64,000 nt of DNA from Thuidium tamariscinum. Taxonomy: Eukaryota > Streptophyta > Bryopsida > Hypnales > Thuidiaceae. The translations under genes and the position numbers were made by a program. Shown piece after piece: positions 61,110 through 64,000 of the stretch. Numbering within the stretch: position 1 is the first letter of the stretch; each line of letters opens with the position of its first letter. The notes under the pieces are model-generated. The model was not told the origin of the DNA and ran no database searches. It was given only the letters and a program-made list of their open reading frames with translations. The stretch covers positions 24,928,386 to 24,992,385 of the forward strand of contig OX344752.2 of NCBI GenBank assembly GCA_947034885.2. The letters are read 5' to 3'.

Positions 61110-62042
61110 CCTTTAAAGCACCAAACTGCATTTTTTGGCAACATAGCAATTTTGGGCAGCTCACTACGAATGGAGTTTTTATTTTTTTTCTTTAAAATTT
61201 TCACATAACATGAGCCTAAGGAGTATCTTTAAGGCTCAACAATTTTCGTAGCTTTTGAATACATGGTCAAAAAGTTATGGCATGATATGTCACTTTCCTT
61301 ACTCGGCGGGCAGTCTAGGCAGAAAAAAACTTCTTTAAAAATGATTTTTTAAGAATTAAAAAAAAAATTGGTTTATTAGATTTTTATCTAAGTGGAAAGC
61401 TTTGAATCTTTTCATTTGGATCAATGAGTCACAAGTTATGAGGAGTTTTATTTTGGAGTAGCTTGTGGCTAGTTATAGAATCTCTACACTACAAAATAAG
61501 TTTGAAATCCTTCATTTAAAGCAATTTTTAATATTTTGGGGAAAAATAAAAGCAGTAGGTATAGATTTATTTATTACAACATTTTAACCATTGGAATCGG
61601 CATTTTACAATTCCATAAATTAATTTTTTTATAATTTTGTATTTTAGCTCATTTTCTACTTCTATCTACTCACTATTTTTTTCCTATATGTTGTACAATT
61701 TTGAATGATTTGAAATTTTCTGAGCATGTAGAAAACCTGCCTTTAAAGATGAATTCAAAGAGTTTCAACCAACTTGAACTTTTTTTCTTACAAATGTGGC
61801 CTTGTGAATTGGATTTTCGTAGTGGTAAAAAAAGACTTTTTGTAGCTTCAAACACTAAAATCTTGCAATCTACATGGTGAAAAATTCTGAAATTTTTTCT
61901 TCATCCTTTCAAAGAATCATACTACAAGATCTAATGGTTATATGTGTCAAAAAACAATCCTTTCTCTAAGTTTTGGTACATGTATTAGAAATGGCAGTTT
62001 TGGAGCAGTTTTAGTGAAAACATAGTCATGGTCCTTTAGGGG
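61110..62042. mobile_element. CCCCTAAAG-type inverted-repeat element, ~930 bp
   Basis: Left end CCTTTAAAGCACCAAACTGC and right end (minus strand) CCCCTAAAGGACCATGAC, flanked by TTAA (61106-61109 and 62043-62046). Non-coding. Confidence 0.65.
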
Positions 62043-62046
62043 TTAA

Positions 62047-63557
62047 TACAATATATATGTTGTGGAAAGTAAGTTGCATTTATAGTGGCTAGTCGACTAG
62101 ATGAAAATTAGTCCACATTCCTATGAGGTTTTGGTAGATGAAATTTCCCCTTCGTTTTAATAGGAGTTGCATGTTTTAGTTTTAGTTATATTTCCATGGA
62201 TAATGAACTCTTCTTACTTGTTAAAGTACCTCGTATGGTTCCCTAGGTTATTTTGTTGCTAGCTTGGTTGCTTGAAACTAAACAAAAGAAGATTTCTAGC
62301 CGATTTAGAAGACTGCGAGTTCCTGAATACTAGGATTGTTGTAGGAACGCCGGGAACTTTGCTACATCACTATGTTGACATGGTCAGGCAACTACCATGT
62401 CAAATCATATTAATTAATTATTAAAAAAATTTAAAAAAATTAAAGAAATATATATTTTTTCTAAAATCTTTTTTCCTTTTTAATACACTCTAAATTTTTT
62501 GAATTTTTTTAAAATTTCAAATTTTCAAAATTTCAAAATTCATACTAGAAGGTTTTGGTTTGCAACAATGGCAATAGTTTCAAAGAACAACCCTAAAACA
62601 ATCTTCCAGAGGCCCAAAACTTCTCTTATACTACATAGATAGCCCACTTGTATTCCTTTCAACAATTTGTAATTGTTTGAAGTATAAGATGCAATGCCAA
62701 GTTCAATTTTTTCATTAATCTTTTAAGAAGGCATTTGACTAATGTAAGAGGCCTTTAGAAAAATCAATCATATTTTTTTCTATTGAAGGAATCTTTTGTT
62801 CATATTTGTGGGAACAAATATCAAATTGATCTTTAAACCAAACTTTTTTTGTACTTTTGAGACCTTCTAGGAATTAGTTACAAACTTTTTTAAGGTGATT
62901 GACAATGGTTAGAGAGATGTACATCTCATGTACATGGAAGAAAAGGCAAAATGTAATTTTGTATCATGATCACAAATAGTTAGAAAATACCTAGTGGATG
63001 CATGAGAATGAATTGAATTATTTTTTATCCTTATACTTTTGCTTTCACCTTGCTTTTCAATTTGTTTTTTTTCCTTGTAAATAATATTTGTTAAGAAAAT
63101 TTGTCTTGATTTTTATTTATACGTAATAATAGAAAATCATAATATAGACTATATTTTTTAATTAAATAATTATAGGGAGGATTTAATTTTGACCTTGGAG
63201 GTAAATATCCCCCTATAAAATACCCCATCGTTGCATGTGGTATACAAAAGTTACTAGGAGTGACCTACCCAGGAAAACTAATCAATTTCTGAGTCAATTT
63301 CCTATCTTCAAAAATTGTTTACAAAAATCTAGCCATAAATTGAGACTAAAGGTACTCATTAGTCACAATGACAATGAAGACTTCATTCAAAACAATCTTA
63401 AGAAAACATGACATTCAAAATGGATAACTAAACCGCCTTCAAGAGTCCTCTAAAGAGACTCTTTGGACATTAGGGGTTAAATGTGAGAGCCTATTGTTGA
63501 TTAAGAATACTTACACTTCATTCATTGCTTTGAAAATTTATAGTTTGTCATATTGCA

Positions 63558-63560
<3 letters not shown>
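62047..63560. other. AT-rich intergenic DNA
   Basis: No gene. A short A/T-only mirror-like stretch lies at 62410-62540 (repeated ATTTTCAAAATTTCAAAAT). Confidence 0.35.

Positions 63561-63639
<79 letters not shown>
63561..63639 (+). repeat. (AT)n microsatellite, about 39 units
   Basis: An uninterrupted AT dinucleotide run; the purity suggests recent expansion. Confidence 0.98.
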
Positions 63640-63644
<5 letters not shown>

Positions 63645-64000
63645 TGGACTTTTGAATGTAGGATCTTACATTTAATTATCATGAAAATGTGTGGAATAAA
63701 TTTCAAATATTTAGATTGCACAAATTACAAGATATTTGTGTTTAAAGTGAAAATAACAATTTTATTAGCACATTGTAAGACTAGATTTTTTTGACTTTGA
63801 ACCTTCTTAGCTTAAAAAATTTTGCATTACAAAATTTTGAGCTAAAAACATGTATAGAGGAAAATTTGATTGGCAATCTATGAAAAAAATGAATTCAAAA
63901 AAACTTTATTTTCATTCTAAAAGAATTATTGAGTAAAAATAGATAGGAGATAGAAAAAATATATAAATTATTAATATCTCTAAGATGAAATTAAAATGCA

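Overview
The window is AT-rich, gene-poor plant nuclear DNA dominated by nested DNA transposons. Plant origin rests on two CACTA (En/Spm) elements with plant-type TNP2/TNP1 proteins, a fragment of a plant SUVH-type histone methyltransferase (RDFPxGC motif plus SRA-YDG domain), CCCTAAA telomere-type repeats and plant-style introns. I cannot name the species. No clear single-copy host gene, rRNA, tRNA or CRISPR array is visible.

The centrepiece is a very large hAT transposon, 1479-23892 (22,414 bp). It is bounded by an exact 8-bp target duplication GGTGTGAG (1471-1478 and 23893-23900) and hAT-like ends (CAGGGATGAC... and, on the other strand, CAAGGTTGAC...). It carries an uninterrupted BED/hAT transposase (18547-21816) and at least three other long intact ORFs: a small protein with a UIM-like motif (2069-3142), a protein-kinase-like protein (7323-8810, minus), and a ~1100-residue coiled-coil RING-H2 protein (13244-16561) whose N-terminal domain is related to the first protein. 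A broken SUVH fragment (22015-22869, minus) lies convergent to the transposase. Each of the four intact genes is preceded by a GC-rich island of GGACGG-type repeats followed by the same GTATAAG box, 165-264 bases before the ATG. A fifth island lies at the right end. It looks like a modular, cargo-carrying giant transposon.

The giant element sits inside an intron of the tnp2 gene of CACTA-1 (window start to 27863), whose coding exons resume at 24038. CACTA-2 (43661-58901, TSD TTC) carries a decayed tnp2 on the minus strand and a decayed tnp1/tnpA-like gene on the plus strand, and holds a 270-bp CACTA-type MITE (51102-51371, TSD CTA).

The rest is AT-rich non-coding DNA with small repeat families: a CCCCTAAAG-ended TIR family with TAA/TTAA duplications (3423-6827, 43079-43623, 61110-62042, and probably 17137-18020), a GTGATTGCA-ended foldback family (36184, 37778, 40979), a 206-bp foldback, a 106-bp TIR element, tandem repeats, a remnant of another GGACGTCC-ended hAT at ~40.0-40.34 kb and a long AT microsatellite at 63561. 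Implied order of events: CACTA-1, then the giant hAT in its intron, then small TIR elements inside the hAT.
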